Assembly (NCBI GenBank): GCA_041879295.1
Contig: CP047152.1
Coordinates: forward strand, 1,989,501 to 2,053,500
DNA from: Pseudomonas putida
GTDB lineage: Bacteria; Pseudomonadota; Gammaproteobacteria; Pseudomonadales; Pseudomonadaceae
Direction of reading: 5' to 3'
DNA length: 64,000 nt
Numbering within the stretch: position 1 is the stretch's first letter; each line of letters starts with the position of its first letter. A program made the position numbers and the translations under genes. The notes under the pieces were generated by a model. It had not been told where the DNA came from and did no database searches. It saw only the letters and a list, made by a program, of their open reading frames with translations. Below are positions 30,373 through 40,530 of the stretch, one piece after another.

Positions 30373-33147
30373 TCAAGATTGTTGTATCAACACGTTGACC
30401 GGAAACTCCGCCAGCACGGCGCTCAACAGCAACTCCTTTGAAGAGCTGACCGCCGCACAGGAGAAAAGTCCCGTCGAGTTGGCAGGTGACAAGGCAAACG
30501 GCAGTACCAGCCGGGTGTCGTCCCAGTTCTTTGCCGGGATCAACGGTGTAGTGGCACCTCCGAGCAGGCTGCTGGCCAGGCGCGGAGCGACGACGATGGC
30601 GTGCTCGCCTTCCCCCAGGCGAGCAAAGGCTATGACCTTGTCAGCGTGCCGGCCCTGTACGGTCAGTGGCAGGTAGGCACCACGGCGGAACAGCTCGGCG
30701 TGGGCCTGGCGGCAGTCCAGCACCCGCGCGATCAAGGCCTGTTTGACGCGGCCGTCGCGCCAGTGGGCCAACAGCTCGGCGACCGGCGTGGCGTCGTCCA
30801 GCGTGCGACGCCTCGAAGCGTAGTCCACGGCGCGGCGGTTGTCCGGGTCGACCAGGCTGAAGTCCCAGTATTCGTTACCCTGGTACAGGTCGGGCACACC
30901 GGGTGTGGTCATGCGCAACAGGGCCTGGACCAAGCCATTGAGAGCGCCGGGGCAGGCCAGCAGCTGCGCCGCGTCGGCCAGCGACTTGCGCAGTTGCTGG
31001 TTCTCGCTGTCCAGCAGCAGGCCGTCGAGGTAATGAGCGCAGGCGCCTTCGTAGGCCTCGTTCGGCGCGCTCCAGCTACTGCGTAGCTTGGCCTCGCGCA
31101 GGGCCTTCTGCTGCCACTGGCGAACACGCTCGGCGTATTGACGCAGGGCATTGTCGTCGTTCAAGTCGAGGTCCAAGGGCCAACTGCCGAGCAGGGTTTG
31201 TAGCAGCATCAACTCGTCGCCGGGGCTGGGTGCCAGCCCGTCGTCCAGCTGCGCGCGCAGGGGGGCGGCCAGCTCACGCCAGTGCTCCACCCGGCTGGCC
31301 AGCCACGTGCCGCGCTCGCTGAGTACGGCCAGGCGTGCACGCGTGTCTTCGCCGCGCTTGTGGTCGTGGGTGGCGGTGGTCAGCAGGTTGTCGGGGAAAT
31401 CGCGCAGGCGCCGCTGGGCCTCGTTGTGGAAATGCATGGGGGGTGCGCTGAAGCGCTCGGCCTCGAAACCCACGTCGTTACGCGACAGCAGCCGGGCGCT
31501 GCGGTAGAAGGCGGTGTCTTCCACGGCTTTGGCGGCGCTGGGCGCAGTCAGTTGCTGGAAGCGCACGCAGGCGTGGCGCAGTTGCTTGCGGGCGCGCCCC
31601 GGTGGCAGATGCCGCCAGGCTTGCCCACCCAGCCACCGTTCAAGTTGGTCCAGTAGCGGCCAGTCAGCTTCGGCAAGGTCTTGCCGGGCGTTGGTCAGGG
31701 CCTGCTGGAAGAATGTTTCGTCCTGCGCCGGGCGCCCGCAGGCATTGAAGTAGGTGCGGTAAACCGGGTAATGCGCCACCAATGCCTGCAAGGCCCGACG
31801 AATCGCGCCCAGGGTCAGGTCACGGGTCATCAGGTCGTTGCGCGCCACCTGCAACAGTGCCTGGGCCACCGATTCGCAGTCACCGGCCAGGCTGGCGTTG
31901 AGCACCAGGTGACGGGCCTGGCGCACTTCTTCGGTGAACGCCGGGCGCTCGCTGACGTTGCTCCACAGTTCGCTCAGCGGCGCTTCGCCGGCCGGATCAT
32001 GCTGCAGCAGCGACACCTGGTTCATGAACTCGTAGCCGGTGGTGCCGTCGGTAAGCCAGTCGCGGTGCAGGTGCTCGTCGGCACCCAGGATCTTTTCCAC
32101 GTACAGGGGGAAGTGCTCCAGCCCTGCATTCAGCGGCCGCCGCGCCAGCAGGCTATCAACCCGCCGGCGCAGTTTGCGGCAGTAGCCACGCGGGTCGGCA
32201 AGGCCGTCGATATGGTCGATGCGCAGGCCGTCCACCAGGCCGCGTTCGATGAGCTCGAACAGCTTGGCATGGGTGGCTTCGAACACCACGGCGCGCTCCA
32301 CCCGCAGGCCGCCCAGCTCGTTGATGTCGAAGAAGCGCCGCCAGTTGATGTCGTCGGCGGCGGTGCGCCAGCTGGCCAGGCGGTAGGTCTGGCGCTCCAG
32401 CAACAGGTGCAGGCGCTTGAAGCCGGCCTCGCTGCGGCTGTCGAAGGCCACAAGGGCCGATTCGAGGTCGGCGCCATCGCGCACCAGACGTGCCAGTTCG
32501 GCTTGTAGCGGCAGGCTATCGGCCAGCGGGGTGGCCGAGTCGCCCAATGCCGTGAAGCGTTCGGCCAGAACCTTCAGCACAGGCTCCGGGCTGAGCGCGA
32601 GAATCCAACCGTAATCGACCGGGCAGATCGGGAAACGATGCGCGTAATGGGCCACTTGCAGCAGTCCCTGCTGTTTGTCGAACTGCAGCGGTATCTCGCC
32701 ATTTTTGAGCGCCACGCCGTAGTCGCTGCCGAGGAACGGCAACAGCAGTTGCCCGGCCAGCAGTGGGTCGCTGGAGTGCCACTGAATGTCGAAGAACTCT
32801 GCATACGGGCTGCGCCGCCCCCAGGCCAGCAGGCTTTGCCACCACGGGTTGTCGGCACCGCCCACGGCCATGTGGTTGGACACCGTGTCGAGGATCAGCC
32901 CCATGCCATGCTGGCGCAGGGCGGCGACCAGGCGCTCCAGCGCGGCCTCGCCACCCAGTTCCGGGTTGACGCAGGTAGGATCGACCACGTCGTAGCCATG
33001 GCGCGAGCCTGCGCGGGCCTTGAGTATGGGCGAGGCATACAGGTGGCTGATGCCCAATTGGGCGAAATACGGCACCAGCGGCACGGCGTGATCGAGGGTG
33101 AAGTCGCTGTGAAATTGCAGGCGCAGGGTCGCGGTCAGTGGCTTCAT
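30373..33147 (-). CDS. treY: maltooligosyltrehalose synthase
   Basis: The 924-aa GH13 enzyme starts MKPLTATLRLQFHSDFTLD. Motifs: HLYASPILKARAGSRHGYDV, DTVSNHMAVGG, the nucleophile in VDGLRIDHIDGLADP (~D311), TTGYEFMNQV and TATHDHKRGEDTRARLAVLSE, with GVPDLYQGNEYWDFSLVDPD near the end. It rearranges the reducing-end glucose of a malto-oligosaccharide into a trehalosyl end. The ATG overlaps the malQ stop by 4 bases. Works with TreZ two genes upstream. Confidence 0.95.
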   Translation of the reverse strand: MKPLTATLRLQFHSDFTLDHAVPLVPYFAQLGISHLYASPILKARAGSRHGYDVVDPTCVNPELGGEAALERLVAALRQHGMGLILDTVSNHMAVGGADNPWWQSLLAWGRRSPYAEFFDIQWHSSDPLLAGQLLLPFLGSDYGVALKNGEIPLQFDKQQGLLQVAHYAHRFPICPVDYGWILALSPEPVLKVLAERFTALGDSATPLADSLPLQAELARLVRDGADLESALVAFDSRSEAGFKRLHLLLERQTYRLASWRTAADDINWRRFFDINELGGLRVERAVVFEATHAKLFELIERGLVDGLRIDHIDGLADPRGYCRKLRRRVDSLLARRPLNAGLEHFPLYVEKILGADEHLHRDWLTDGTTGYEFMNQVSLLQHDPAGEAPLSELWSNVSERPAFTEEVRQARHLVLNASLAGDCESVAQALLQVARNDLMTRDLTLGAIRRALQALVAHYPVYRTYFNACGRPAQDETFFQQALTNARQDLAEADWPLLDQLERWLGGQAWRHLPPGRARKQLRHACVRFQQLTAPSAAKAVEDTAFYRSARLLSRNDVGFEAERFSAPPMHFHNEAQRRLRDFPDNLLTTATHDHKRGEDTRARLAVLSERGTWLASRVEHWRELAAPLRAQLDDGLAPSPGDELMLLQTLLGSWPLDLDLNDDNALRQYAERVRQWQQKALREAKLRSSWSAPNEAYEGACAHYLDGLLLDSENQQLRKSLADAAQLLACPGALNGLVQALLRMTTPGVPDLYQGNEYWDFSLVDPDNRRAVDYASRRRTLDDATPVAELLAHWRDGRVKQALIARVLDCRQAHAELFRRGAYLPLTVQGRHADKVIAFARLGEGEHAIVVAPRLASSLLGGATTPLIPAKNWDDTRLVLPFALSPANSTGLFSCAAVSSSKELLLSAVLAEFPVNVLIQQS

Positions 33148-35213
33148 CGGTCACGCTCCCACGCCTGTTCGCGGGCCTGGGCCAGCAGCTCCAGGCGCCG
33201 TGCGGCGTCCTCGTCGTCGAGCAGTTCGCGAACCGGACGGGCAAACCGCCGCCGCCAGTTGGGATGGCCGTTGGTGGTGCCCGGCAAATTGGGTTGCTCG
33301 TCGCAGCCCAGCAGGTCTTCCAACGGCACCAGCACCAGCGGCGCACGGGTATGGCCAACGAAGCGGATGGCCGCATCGATCAGCGCGTCATTGTCCTTCA
33401 GTTCGCCGTAGTTGGCTTCCAGGATGCGGCGCAGGCCGTCGCGTTCTTTCTGACGCTCGTGTCGCCAGTGCAACTCGGTAGCGGCGTCGATCAGTTGCAA
33501 GCGGTGTCTCCAGTCGATGTCGCGGTTTGCCAGCCAGCCGGCCAGTGGCGCCAGATCGTGGGTGCCGGTTGTGGCCAGGGCATTGTCCGGCCAGTCGAGA
33601 ATCGGCTTGAACTGGCCCGGCTGGGTTTGCTCGAACGGCAGCACGCGCATGCCCAGCACGGCCTTTTCGGCCAGCTTTTCGCGCAGGCTGTCGGGCACGG
33701 TGCCCAGGTCTTCGCCAAGGATGATCGCCTGGTGACGCACCGACTCCAGCGCCAGCAGGCGCAGCAGGTCGTCTAGCGGGTAGTCGAGGTAGGCGCCTTC
33801 GCTGGGTTTGGCCCCTTGCGGGATCAGCCATAGCCGGCGCAGGCCCATCACATGGTCGATGCGCAGGCCGCCAGCGTGGGCGAGGTTGGCCCGCAGCATT
33901 TCGATGAAGGCGCGATAGCCATTTCGCTTGAGGCCCTCGGGCGAGAAGGCGCAAATGCCCCAATCCTGGCCGATGTGGTTGAGGATGTCGGGCGGCGCAC
34001 CCACGCTCAGGCCGGCCAGCAGTTCGTCCTGGCGGCTCCAGGCCTGGCTGCCGGCACCGTCAGCGCCCACCGCCAGGTCGGCGATCAGGCCTACGGCCAT
34101 GCCATTGCTGCGGGCCGCTTCCTGGGCACGTTGCAGGCCACGCTCGGTCAGCCACTGGCAGAAGGCGTGGAACTCGACCTTGGCCGGGTAGGCGTTGGCC
34201 AAAGCCTCCACTTCCGGGTGGTAGGGGTCGTGCCAGGCTTTGGGCCACTTGCGCCAGTCGGCACCGAGGCCGTGCTCCACCGCCTGGGCCTGCAGCACCT
34301 CGAAGCGGCAGTGGTGCTCCAGCGTCTGGCCGCCGGCTTCGCGGAAGCTGTCAAAATCCGGGCGTAGCGGGTGGTCGCCTTGGCTGAAACCTTGGTAAAG
34401 CGCTTCAAGCAAACGCAGCCTGGCGCTGGCGGCGCGTGGCCAGTCGACCAGAGGGCGTTGCTCCAGCTCTTCGAGTTGTTGCTCCAGCCCGCACGCTTCG
34501 ATGGCCATGCGCACCTCCCGTTCACCCAGCAGGGCCGCAGGGCTGGTGTACAGGGTGTTGAGCAGCAGGCGACTGGAAGGTGAGTAGGGGCTGTAGTGTT
34601 CCTGGTCGATGGCCGACAGGGCGTGAATCGGGCTGATAGCCAAGGCATCGGCGCCGCGCTCGGCGGCCGAACGGGCCAACTGCTCCAGCGCCAGGCAGTC
34701 GCCGAAGCCACCGTCGCCGGGGCGGCGCAGGCTGTACAGCTGCACTGCCAGGCCCCAGCAGCGTGGTGGCGGCTGTTGCACCTTGTCTTCCAGGCTGTGG
34801 CAGCGTGTTGGCGCCACCGCTACGGTGAAGCGGCGGCTGTCGATTTCCACCTGGTGATAGCCGATGGGCAGCTCGCCGGGCAGGCGCGCCTGGTCATCGA
34901 GGCTGAGGGTGACCGAGGTGTGATCTTCCAGGGTACAGTGGGCCACGCTGGCGGCACTGAAGTAGCGCGACAGCGCTAGCGGCTGGCCTAGGTCGGCGGT
35001 CAGCAAGGGCGGCAGGTGTTCGCTGTCTTCGGCGGTTTCCACCGCACGCAGGCTGTCGGCAACGGCCGCGTCGTCGCCGGCCGGGTGACCAAGGCCTTCG
35101 AGGATGTTGCGCAGCACTTCGTCGCTGACACGCTGGGGCCTGGCATTGGCGTCAATCCAGTCGCGGCTCAGCCCGACGCTGGTTGCCAGACGGTGCAGGG
35201 CGGTTTCGCTCAT
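33144..35213 (-). CDS. malQ: 4-alpha-glucanotransferase (amylomaltase)
   Basis: The 689-aa GH77 enzyme has AVQLYSLRRPGDGGFGDC, AISPIHALSA, the nucleophile in LRIDHVMGLRRLWLIPQGA (~D453), IILGEDLGTVPDSLR and TGTHDLAPLAGW. It shuttles glucan segments between chains, recycling short malto-oligosaccharides for TreY. It overlaps treZ and treY by 4 bases on either side, so the three are tightly coupled. Confidence 0.93.
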   Translation of the reverse strand: MSETALHRLATSVGLSRDWIDANARPQRVSDEVLRNILEGLGHPAGDDAAVADSLRAVETAEDSEHLPPLLTADLGQPLALSRYFSAASVAHCTLEDHTSVTLSLDDQARLPGELPIGYHQVEIDSRRFTVAVAPTRCHSLEDKVQQPPPRCWGLAVQLYSLRRPGDGGFGDCLALEQLARSAAERGADALAISPIHALSAIDQEHYSPYSPSSRLLLNTLYTSPAALLGEREVRMAIEACGLEQQLEELEQRPLVDWPRAASARLRLLEALYQGFSQGDHPLRPDFDSFREAGGQTLEHHCRFEVLQAQAVEHGLGADWRKWPKAWHDPYHPEVEALANAYPAKVEFHAFCQWLTERGLQRAQEAARSNGMAVGLIADLAVGADGAGSQAWSRQDELLAGLSVGAPPDILNHIGQDWGICAFSPEGLKRNGYRAFIEMLRANLAHAGGLRIDHVMGLRRLWLIPQGAKPSEGAYLDYPLDDLLRLLALESVRHQAIILGEDLGTVPDSLREKLAEKAVLGMRVLPFEQTQPGQFKPILDWPDNALATTGTHDLAPLAGWLANRDIDWRHRLQLIDAATELHWRHERQKERDGLRRILEANYGELKDNDALIDAAIRFVGHTRAPLVLVPLEDLLGCDEQPNLPGTTNGHPNWRRRFARPVRELLDDEDAARRLELLAQAREQAWERDR

Positions 35214-36952
35214 GGGCGCTCCTGGGCAGGGGGAAGCAGGCTGACCACGCAGCTGTACGCAGCCAGGTGGGTATCCGGGTGGCGGGTGTCGCTGCTGTCG
35301 AACAGCCGTGTGGATGGCGCGGGCAGTTCGACGGCCTGCGGGGTGTCGGCCAGGTTCAGGTCGATGCGCAGCGTGTTGCCATTGCCCAGCCGCCAGCGCG
35401 CGGTCAGCGCTTTGTCAGCGTGCACCTCGGCGCCGAGGGCACGGCTGCCGGGCAAGTGCGGGATGACATGGCGGCGGCGCAGGTCGAGCAGTTGCTGGTA
35501 AAGGCCATGCCAGCCGGCGATCACCGCCTTGTTCTGCGGACGTGAAGAGGCGAACGTCTGTTCGGCGTTGGGGTCGGGAATGTGCTCACGCTGCTTGGGG
35601 TCGGCGAACGCGGTGAAGTGGGCGAATTCGCCACGACGGCCTTCGCGTACCGCGTCGGCCAGCGCGTCATGGAAGTCGGTAAAAAACAGGAACGGCTGGC
35701 AACTGCCGGCTTCGTCGCCCATGAACAGCAGCGGGATCATGGGTGCCAGCAGCAACAGGCCGGTGGCTGCCCGCAAGGCTGGCGCGGGGCACAGGCGGGT
35801 CAGGCGCTCACCCAGGGCGCGGTTGCCGATCTGGTCGTGGTTCTGCAGGAACAACACGAAGGCGCTGGGCGGCAAATGCCCGCTGGGTTCGCCGCGTGGT
35901 TTGCCATGCCGGTTGGCCTGGCCCTGGAACACGAAACCTTCGCCAAGGCACCGTGCCAGCTGGTCGATGGGGCGATGCTGGTAGTCGGCATAGTAACCTT
36001 CGGTTTCACCGGTCAGCAGCACGTGCAGGGCATTGTGGCCGTCGTCGTTCCACTGGGCGTCGTAACCCTGTTCCAGCAGGCCCGCCTGGTTGTGCTCGTT
36101 CTCCAGCACCAGCCACACGTGCCGGCCTGGTTCTATGGCGGCGCGCACCCGTTGGGCCAGCTCGATCAAAAAATCGGGCTGGTCGATGGCATGCACGGCA
36201 TCCAGGCGCAGGCCGTCGCAGCGGTAGTCGCACAGCCACATCAGGGCATTCTGGATAAAGTACTCGCGCACCTGCGGGCGGCGAAAGTCGATGGCCGCGC
36301 CCCAGGGGGTCTGCCGGTCTTCACGGAAGAACGGGCTGGCGTACTGGTGCAGGTAATTGCCGTCGGGCCCGAAGTGGTTGTACACCACATCGACCAGCAC
36401 CATCAGCCCGTGGCCGTGGGCCTGGTCGACCAGTGCGCACAGTTGCTCGGGGCTGCCGTAGGTGTTCTGTGGGGCGTATGGCAGTACGCCGTCGTAACCC
36501 CAGTTGCGTTCGCCAGGGAACTGCCCCAGCGGCATCAATTCGATCGCGCTGATGCCCAGTTCGGCCAGGCGCGGCAATTGCCGGGCAACCCCGGCGTAAC
36601 CCCCGAGCAGGCCAACATGCACCTCCTGGATCACGGCCTCATGCCAAGGTCGGCCTTGCCACGGGTGTTGCCAGGCGTATCCGGCCACATCCACGACCTG
36701 GCTCGGCCCGTGTACGCCGTCGGGTTGGTAGCGCGAGGCCGGGTCGGCCACCTGCAGCTCACCGTCGATACGGTAGTGGTAACGGTCACCGGCCTGGCAT
36801 GGCGCCACGCCGCTGTACCAGCCCTCATCATCCGGCAGCAGTTCGATGGCCGGCTGCCGCTCCAGTTCCACGCTCACGCTGCGCGCATCCGGCGCCCAGA
36901 GGGCGAAGCGCGCCGACGTGGCGTCCAGCAAGTGTGCGCCATGTCTGTGCAT
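35210..36952 (-). CDS. treZ: maltooligosyltrehalose trehalohydrolase
   Basis: The 580-aa GH13 enzyme has an N-terminal CBM48-like module (RFALWAPDARSVSVELE) and a barrel with GISAIELMPLGQFPGERNWG, VLVDVVYNHFGPDGNYL, the nucleophile in CDGLRLDAVHAI (~D251), WLVLENEHNQAG and FLQNHDQIGNRA. It cuts free trehalose from the ends made by TreY. It starts 14 bases after glgA and overlaps malQ. Length and motifs match complete TreZ. Confidence 0.94.
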   Translation of the reverse strand: MHRHGAHLLDATSARFALWAPDARSVSVELERQPAIELLPDDEGWYSGVAPCQAGDRYHYRIDGELQVADPASRYQPDGVHGPSQVVDVAGYAWQHPWQGRPWHEAVIQEVHVGLLGGYAGVARQLPRLAELGISAIELMPLGQFPGERNWGYDGVLPYAPQNTYGSPEQLCALVDQAHGHGLMVLVDVVYNHFGPDGNYLHQYASPFFREDRQTPWGAAIDFRRPQVREYFIQNALMWLCDYRCDGLRLDAVHAIDQPDFLIELAQRVRAAIEPGRHVWLVLENEHNQAGLLEQGYDAQWNDDGHNALHVLLTGETEGYYADYQHRPIDQLARCLGEGFVFQGQANRHGKPRGEPSGHLPPSAFVLFLQNHDQIGNRALGERLTRLCPAPALRAATGLLLLAPMIPLLFMGDEAGSCQPFLFFTDFHDALADAVREGRRGEFAHFTAFADPKQREHIPDPNAEQTFASSRPQNKAVIAGWHGLYQQLLDLRRRHVIPHLPGSRALGAEVHADKALTARWRLGNGNTLRIDLNLADTPQAVELPAPSTRLFDSSDTRHPDTHLAAYSCVVSLLPPAQERP

Positions 36953-36966
36953 CTTCTGACCCCCGC

Positions 36967-38526
36967 TCAGTAGTGGCTCAGCTGTGCCTGCTTGACCAGG
37001 TCCTCGTACAGGCGGGCGTAGGGTTCAACCGCCTGGCACCAGTTGAACGGCTGGGTCATCGACAGGCAGCGCATGGCGTTCAGCAGGTCCTTCTTACCAT
37101 ATACATAAAAGGCGCGGCTGAGTGCCTGGCGATAGCTCTCAACGGTAGACTCGTTGAACAGGAAGCCTGTCACGCCGCACTCGATGGTGTCGGCCAGGCC
37201 GCCGGTATTGCGTGCCACCGGCAGCGAGCCGAAGCGTTGCGCGTACATCTGGCTGAGGCCGCACGGCTCGTAGCGCGACGGCATCAGCAGGAAATCGCTG
37301 CCGGCGAACATGCGCCGGGCGTCGGTTTCATTGAAGCCGATACGCACACCGATGCGGCCCGGGTGACGCAGCGCCAGCTCGCGCATGGCCTGTTCCTCTT
37401 CCGGTTCGCCGCGGCCGATGATCGCAATCTGCCCGCCCTGCTCGACGATGTAGTCGGCCACGCCCAGGGTCAGGTCCAGGCCCTTTTGATAGACCAGCCG
37501 CGACACCACGGCGAATAACGGGCCTTCGGAATCTTCCAGGCCGAACAGCTCACGTACCTCCTGGGTGTTACGCGCTTTGCCCTCCCAGTCGTTGATGCTG
37601 AAGTTGTGCTGCAGGTGCTTGTCGGTGGCTGAGTCCCAGCTTTCGTCGATGCCGTTGGGGATGCCACCGAGCAGGCCTTGCTGGGCCTTGCTGGCGAGGA
37701 AGCCGTCCAGGCCGCAACCGAATTCCGGGGTGGTGATTTCCCGGGCATAGGTGGCGCTGACTGTGGTGATGTGGCTGGAGTAGGCCAGCCCGGCCTTGAG
37801 GAACGACAGCTTGCCGTAGAACTCCATGCCTTCCTGCTGCATGGCATGTTCGGGTATCGCCAGCTCCGGGCTGCAGCCGCGGCTGTACACACCTTGGTAC
37901 GCCAGGTTGTGGATGGTGAACAACGTGGGCGTATTCAGGCCGCGCCAGTGCATGTAGGCCGGGGCCAGGCCGGCGGGCCAGTCATGCGCGTGCACCACTT
38001 CCGGCGTCCAGTGGATCTTGCCTTCGCCAGCAGCGATTTCGGCAGCAGCCAGGCCCAGGCGGGCAAAGCGGATGTGGTTGTCGGGCCAGTCGCGGCCATT
38101 GTTGGCACCATAGGGTGTTCCGTCGCGCTGGTACAGTTCGGGGCAGATCAATACATAGATGACCAGGCCGTCGGCCATGTCCATGCGCCCGATCTTGCAT
38201 GGCGGCAGGGCCGCATGGCCGCCCAGCTCACCCACGATATGTATCGGGTTGTCGCTTTCCATTACCTGGCGGTAGCCGGGGATAAGTACCCGCACATCGT
38301 GCAGGTGCGCCAGGGCACGGGGCAGGGCAGCGGACACGTCACCCAGGCCGCCGGTTTTCACCAGGTCGGCGATTTCCGAAGTCACGAACAGAATCTTGCG
38401 CATGTTCGGGTTGTACTGGCGCTGGGCGCCGGGTGCCTTGCCTGTCGTTGCGAAGTCCGGGGTGAGCGGCTCGCGGTTATCCGGTTTGAAAGCGTCTACG
38501 TGAGGCTCGACAGCGGCACTGATCAT
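36967..38526 (-). CDS. glgA: glycogen synthase
   Basis: The 519-aa product is read from the ATG at 38526 (GGAGAGAAG upstream). About 40 non-conserved residues precede MRKILFVTSEIADLVKTGGL, so an inner start at that Met is possible, but its context is weaker. GT5 features: the ADP-glucose-binding KTGGLGDV, HAHDWPAGLAP, FTIHNLAYQG, and near the C-terminus RYEPCGLSQMYAQRFG and TGGLADTI. Extends alpha-1,4-glucan from ADP-glucose. It heads the glgA-treZ-malQ-treY arm. GlgC (ADP-glucose pyrophosphorylase) is not in the window. Confidence 0.95.
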   Translation of the reverse strand: MISAAVEPHVDAFKPDNREPLTPDFATTGKAPGAQRQYNPNMRKILFVTSEIADLVKTGGLGDVSAALPRALAHLHDVRVLIPGYRQVMESDNPIHIVGELGGHAALPPCKIGRMDMADGLVIYVLICPELYQRDGTPYGANNGRDWPDNHIRFARLGLAAAEIAAGEGKIHWTPEVVHAHDWPAGLAPAYMHWRGLNTPTLFTIHNLAYQGVYSRGCSPELAIPEHAMQQEGMEFYGKLSFLKAGLAYSSHITTVSATYAREITTPEFGCGLDGFLASKAQQGLLGGIPNGIDESWDSATDKHLQHNFSINDWEGKARNTQEVRELFGLEDSEGPLFAVVSRLVYQKGLDLTLGVADYIVEQGGQIAIIGRGEPEEEQAMRELALRHPGRIGVRIGFNETDARRMFAGSDFLLMPSRYEPCGLSQMYAQRFGSLPVARNTGGLADTIECGVTGFLFNESTVESYRQALSRAFYVYGKKDLLNAMRCLSMTQPFNWCQAVEPYARLYEDLVKQAQLSHY

Positions 38527-39175
38527 ACTTCTCTCCGTCCCTATGCTTGGTCGGGTGCTGGCACCCATGGCGATGTTTCGTGCTGGTTCTCTCTAGTTTG
38601 AATCTGCTTAGTGCGTTCCATGCCCCAGGGTCGTGCGCGCAGGCACTACGCGATCAGCATTCCGGCCGAAGGCGCTTGGACTGGTTGGGGTGTGTGGGCC
38701 GAGGATCGGGAATAGCCCGATGCGTCTGGCCTACTTATGTTGATGACCTGCCGGGTTTCCTGAAAGTTCGACTTTTTTGGGGTCACTCTTCCATTGAGCA
38801 AATGGCGGGCCGAAAACTGAGTGTAGGAGAGAAAGTGCTAAAAAGGTGACCCACTGGTCACTATTGTTATGTGCGCAATAGACGCAAACGTTGGCGTTTG
38901 TGACGGGTTGCGAAAAGGGGTGGGCGAGTGTGGGGCAGAGGGATTTCGAGCTGCGCCAAATTGTGGCTCGTTACGCGCAATGCACCTTTTGGGTGCGCAG
39001 GCGTAAGCGTGGCTTTAGGTTGCGAAGAGGTGGGTATGGGCGGAGGATTCTGCTTTCAGTGCTGGCCCTTTTTGGGCACAAGGCCGCTTCGGTTGCCCGA
39101 TAGGGTTCAAAGACGGTGACTGGCTTCAGGATCGGGTGGGAGCTATGCAGCTCCCACAGGCGGCATGGGAATCGA
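38527..39175. other. ~650-base gene-free region upstream of glgA
   Basis: I find no convincing CDS: short frames here have poor codon use and no good ribosome sites. It holds a possible AlgU promoter (38741-38769), small dyads gtgacc-cact-ggtcac (38846-38861) and caaacg-ttgg-cgtttg (38885-38900), and a 9-bp perfect hairpin gtgggagct/agctcccac at 39136-39157 just past the small gene at 39176. An sRNA is possible, but no terminator with a T-tract was found. Confidence 0.5.
38741..38769 (-). promoter_or_regulatory. possible AlgU (sigma-22) promoter for the glgA operon
   Basis: On the minus strand: an exact GAACTT -35 (38769-38764), a 17-base spacer and TCATCA (38746-38741) as -10. The leader to the glgA ATG would be ~205 bases. 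Together with the TCTGA-type site before glgE it suggests both arms share stress control. Not tested. Confidence 0.4.
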
Positions 39176-39343
39176 TCAGAGGCTGACAGCTTTATCGTCA
39201 GTGCGCTGTTGCGCCAACAGCAGGTTCAGTTGGGCAACCTGCTGACGCAGCTGGTCACGTTCGTCCTTCAGTTTACGCAGCTCATCACGGCGCACGGAGA
39301 CATAGAGGGTCTGGGGTGGGGTTGCTGGCATCAATGTACCCAT
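39176..39343 (-). CDS. 55-aa coiled-coil protein
   Basis: The ATG at 39343 has GAGG 8 bases upstream. The product starts MGTLMPATPPQTLYVSVRRD and continues with a heptad-like helix (ELRKLKDERDQLRQQVAQLN, then LLLAQQRT), so it should form a short leucine-zipper-like coiled coil. No signal or membrane segment. It is divergent from gnd. Codon use is like that of its neighbours. Function unknown; a dimeric small regulator or adaptor is possible. Confidence 0.65.
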   Translation of the reverse strand: MGTLMPATPPQTLYVSVRRDELRKLKDERDQLRQQVAQLNLLLAQQRTDDKAVSL

Positions 39344-39546
39344 GAGCACACCTCGCGGTTTTGGCTGGTGACAAGTCAAAGCGTAGACGCTTCACGCGGG
39401 GCGCATTCTGAATTCTTTCACCGGGCTTGGGAACTTTTTTGTTTATCGTGGTCTTGCCGTTCGTCGCTGAACCCTCGGGCGGCATGCTGGACTAATCTGA
39501 AAAGCTGGACCGTGTCGTCATCCATTTCGAAAGGGAGCATTGGCTC

Positions 39547-40530
39547 ATGCAACTGGGAATCATCGGGCTGGGCCGTATGGGCGGCAATATCGCAAGGCGC
39601 CTGATGCGCGCCGGCCACCGCACCGTAGTGCACGACCGCAACCGTGAAGCCATCACCGGCCTGGAGGGCGAAGGCGCCCAGGGCGCGCACGACCTCGGTG
39701 CACTGGTGCAAAAGCTGAAAGCGCCGCGCGCGGTATGGGTGATGCTGCCGGCTGGCGACCCCACCGAGCAGACCATCGCCCAGCTGGCCGAATTGCTGGA
39801 GCCGGGCGATGCGATCATCGACGGCGGCAACACCTTCTACAAGGACGACATGCGCCGCGCTGCAGAGCTGGCCAAGCGCGGCCTGCATTATCTGGACGTT
39901 GGGACTTCCGGCGGCGTGTGGGGCCTTGACCGCGGCTACTGCATGATGATCGGTGGCGAAAAGGACGTTTTCGAGCGCCTGGAACCGCTGTTCAAGGCGC
40001 TGGCGCCGGGCGTGGGCGACATCCCGCGTACCCATGGCCGCAACGGCGAGCACCAGCGTGCCGAGCACGGCTACATCCACGCCGGCCCACCCGGCGCCGG
40101 GCACTACGTGAAAATGGTGCATAACGGCATCGAGTACGGCCTGATGCAGGCCTATGCCGAAGGCTTCGACCTGCTGCGCAGCAAAGGCGGCAACGAGCTG
40201 CCCGAAGACCAGCGCTTCGACCTGAACGTGGCCGAAATTGCCGAAGTGTGGCGACGCGGCAGCGTGGTGACCTCGTGGCTGCTCGACCTCACCGCCGATG
40301 CGCTGGTGGCTGACCCGCAGCTGTCGCAATTCAGTGGCTCGGTGTCCGACAGTGGCGAAGGCCGTTGGACCATCGACGCCGCCGTCGAGCAGGCGGTGCC
40401 GGTGCCAGTGTTGTCCAGCGCCCTGTTCGCGCGCTTCCGTTCGCGCCAGCAACAGGGCACCTATGGTGACAAGATCCTCTCGGCCATGCGCCTGGGCTTC
40501 GGTGGCCACATCGAGAAGAAAGGCGAATGA
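39547..40530 (+). CDS. gnd: 6-phosphogluconate dehydrogenase, decarboxylating (short type)
   Basis: The 327-aa product has AAAGGGAG upstream. The Rossmann motif is [14 protein letters not shown], followed by VHDRNREA (an Asp after the second strand, favouring NAD), [29 protein letters not shown] and [20 protein letters not shown]. Oxidatively decarboxylates 6-phosphogluconate to ribulose-5-phosphate. At ~330 residues it is the short GntZ/YqeC type, not the ~470-residue NADP enzyme of E. coli. The stop overlaps the zwf start (ATGA). Confidence 0.92.
   Translation: MQLGIIGLGRMGGNIARRLMRAGHRTVVHDRNREAITGLEGEGAQGAHDLGALVQKLKAPRAVWVMLPAGDPTEQTIAQLAELLEPGDAIIDGGNTFYKDDMRRAAELAKRGLHYLDVGTSGGVWGLDRGYCMMIGGEKDVFERLEPLFKALAPGVGDIPRTHGRNGEHQRAEHGYIHAGPPGAGHYVKMVHNGIEYGLMQAYAEGFDLLRSKGGNELPEDQRFDLNVAEIAEVWRRGSVVTSWLLDLTADALVADPQLSQFSGSVSDSGEGRWTIDAAVEQAVPVPVLSSALFARFRSRQQQGTYGDKILSAMRLGFGGHIEKKGE

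Noticed and set aside
38891..39103. 70-codon frame upstream of gnd
   Set aside because: Arg/Gly-rich product, no ribosome site and no motif; an overlapping frame is equally open.
39431..39456. AlgU-like GAACTT before gnd
   Set aside because: The spacer is 15 bases and the -10 is TCTTG, a poor match; not distinguishable from chance.
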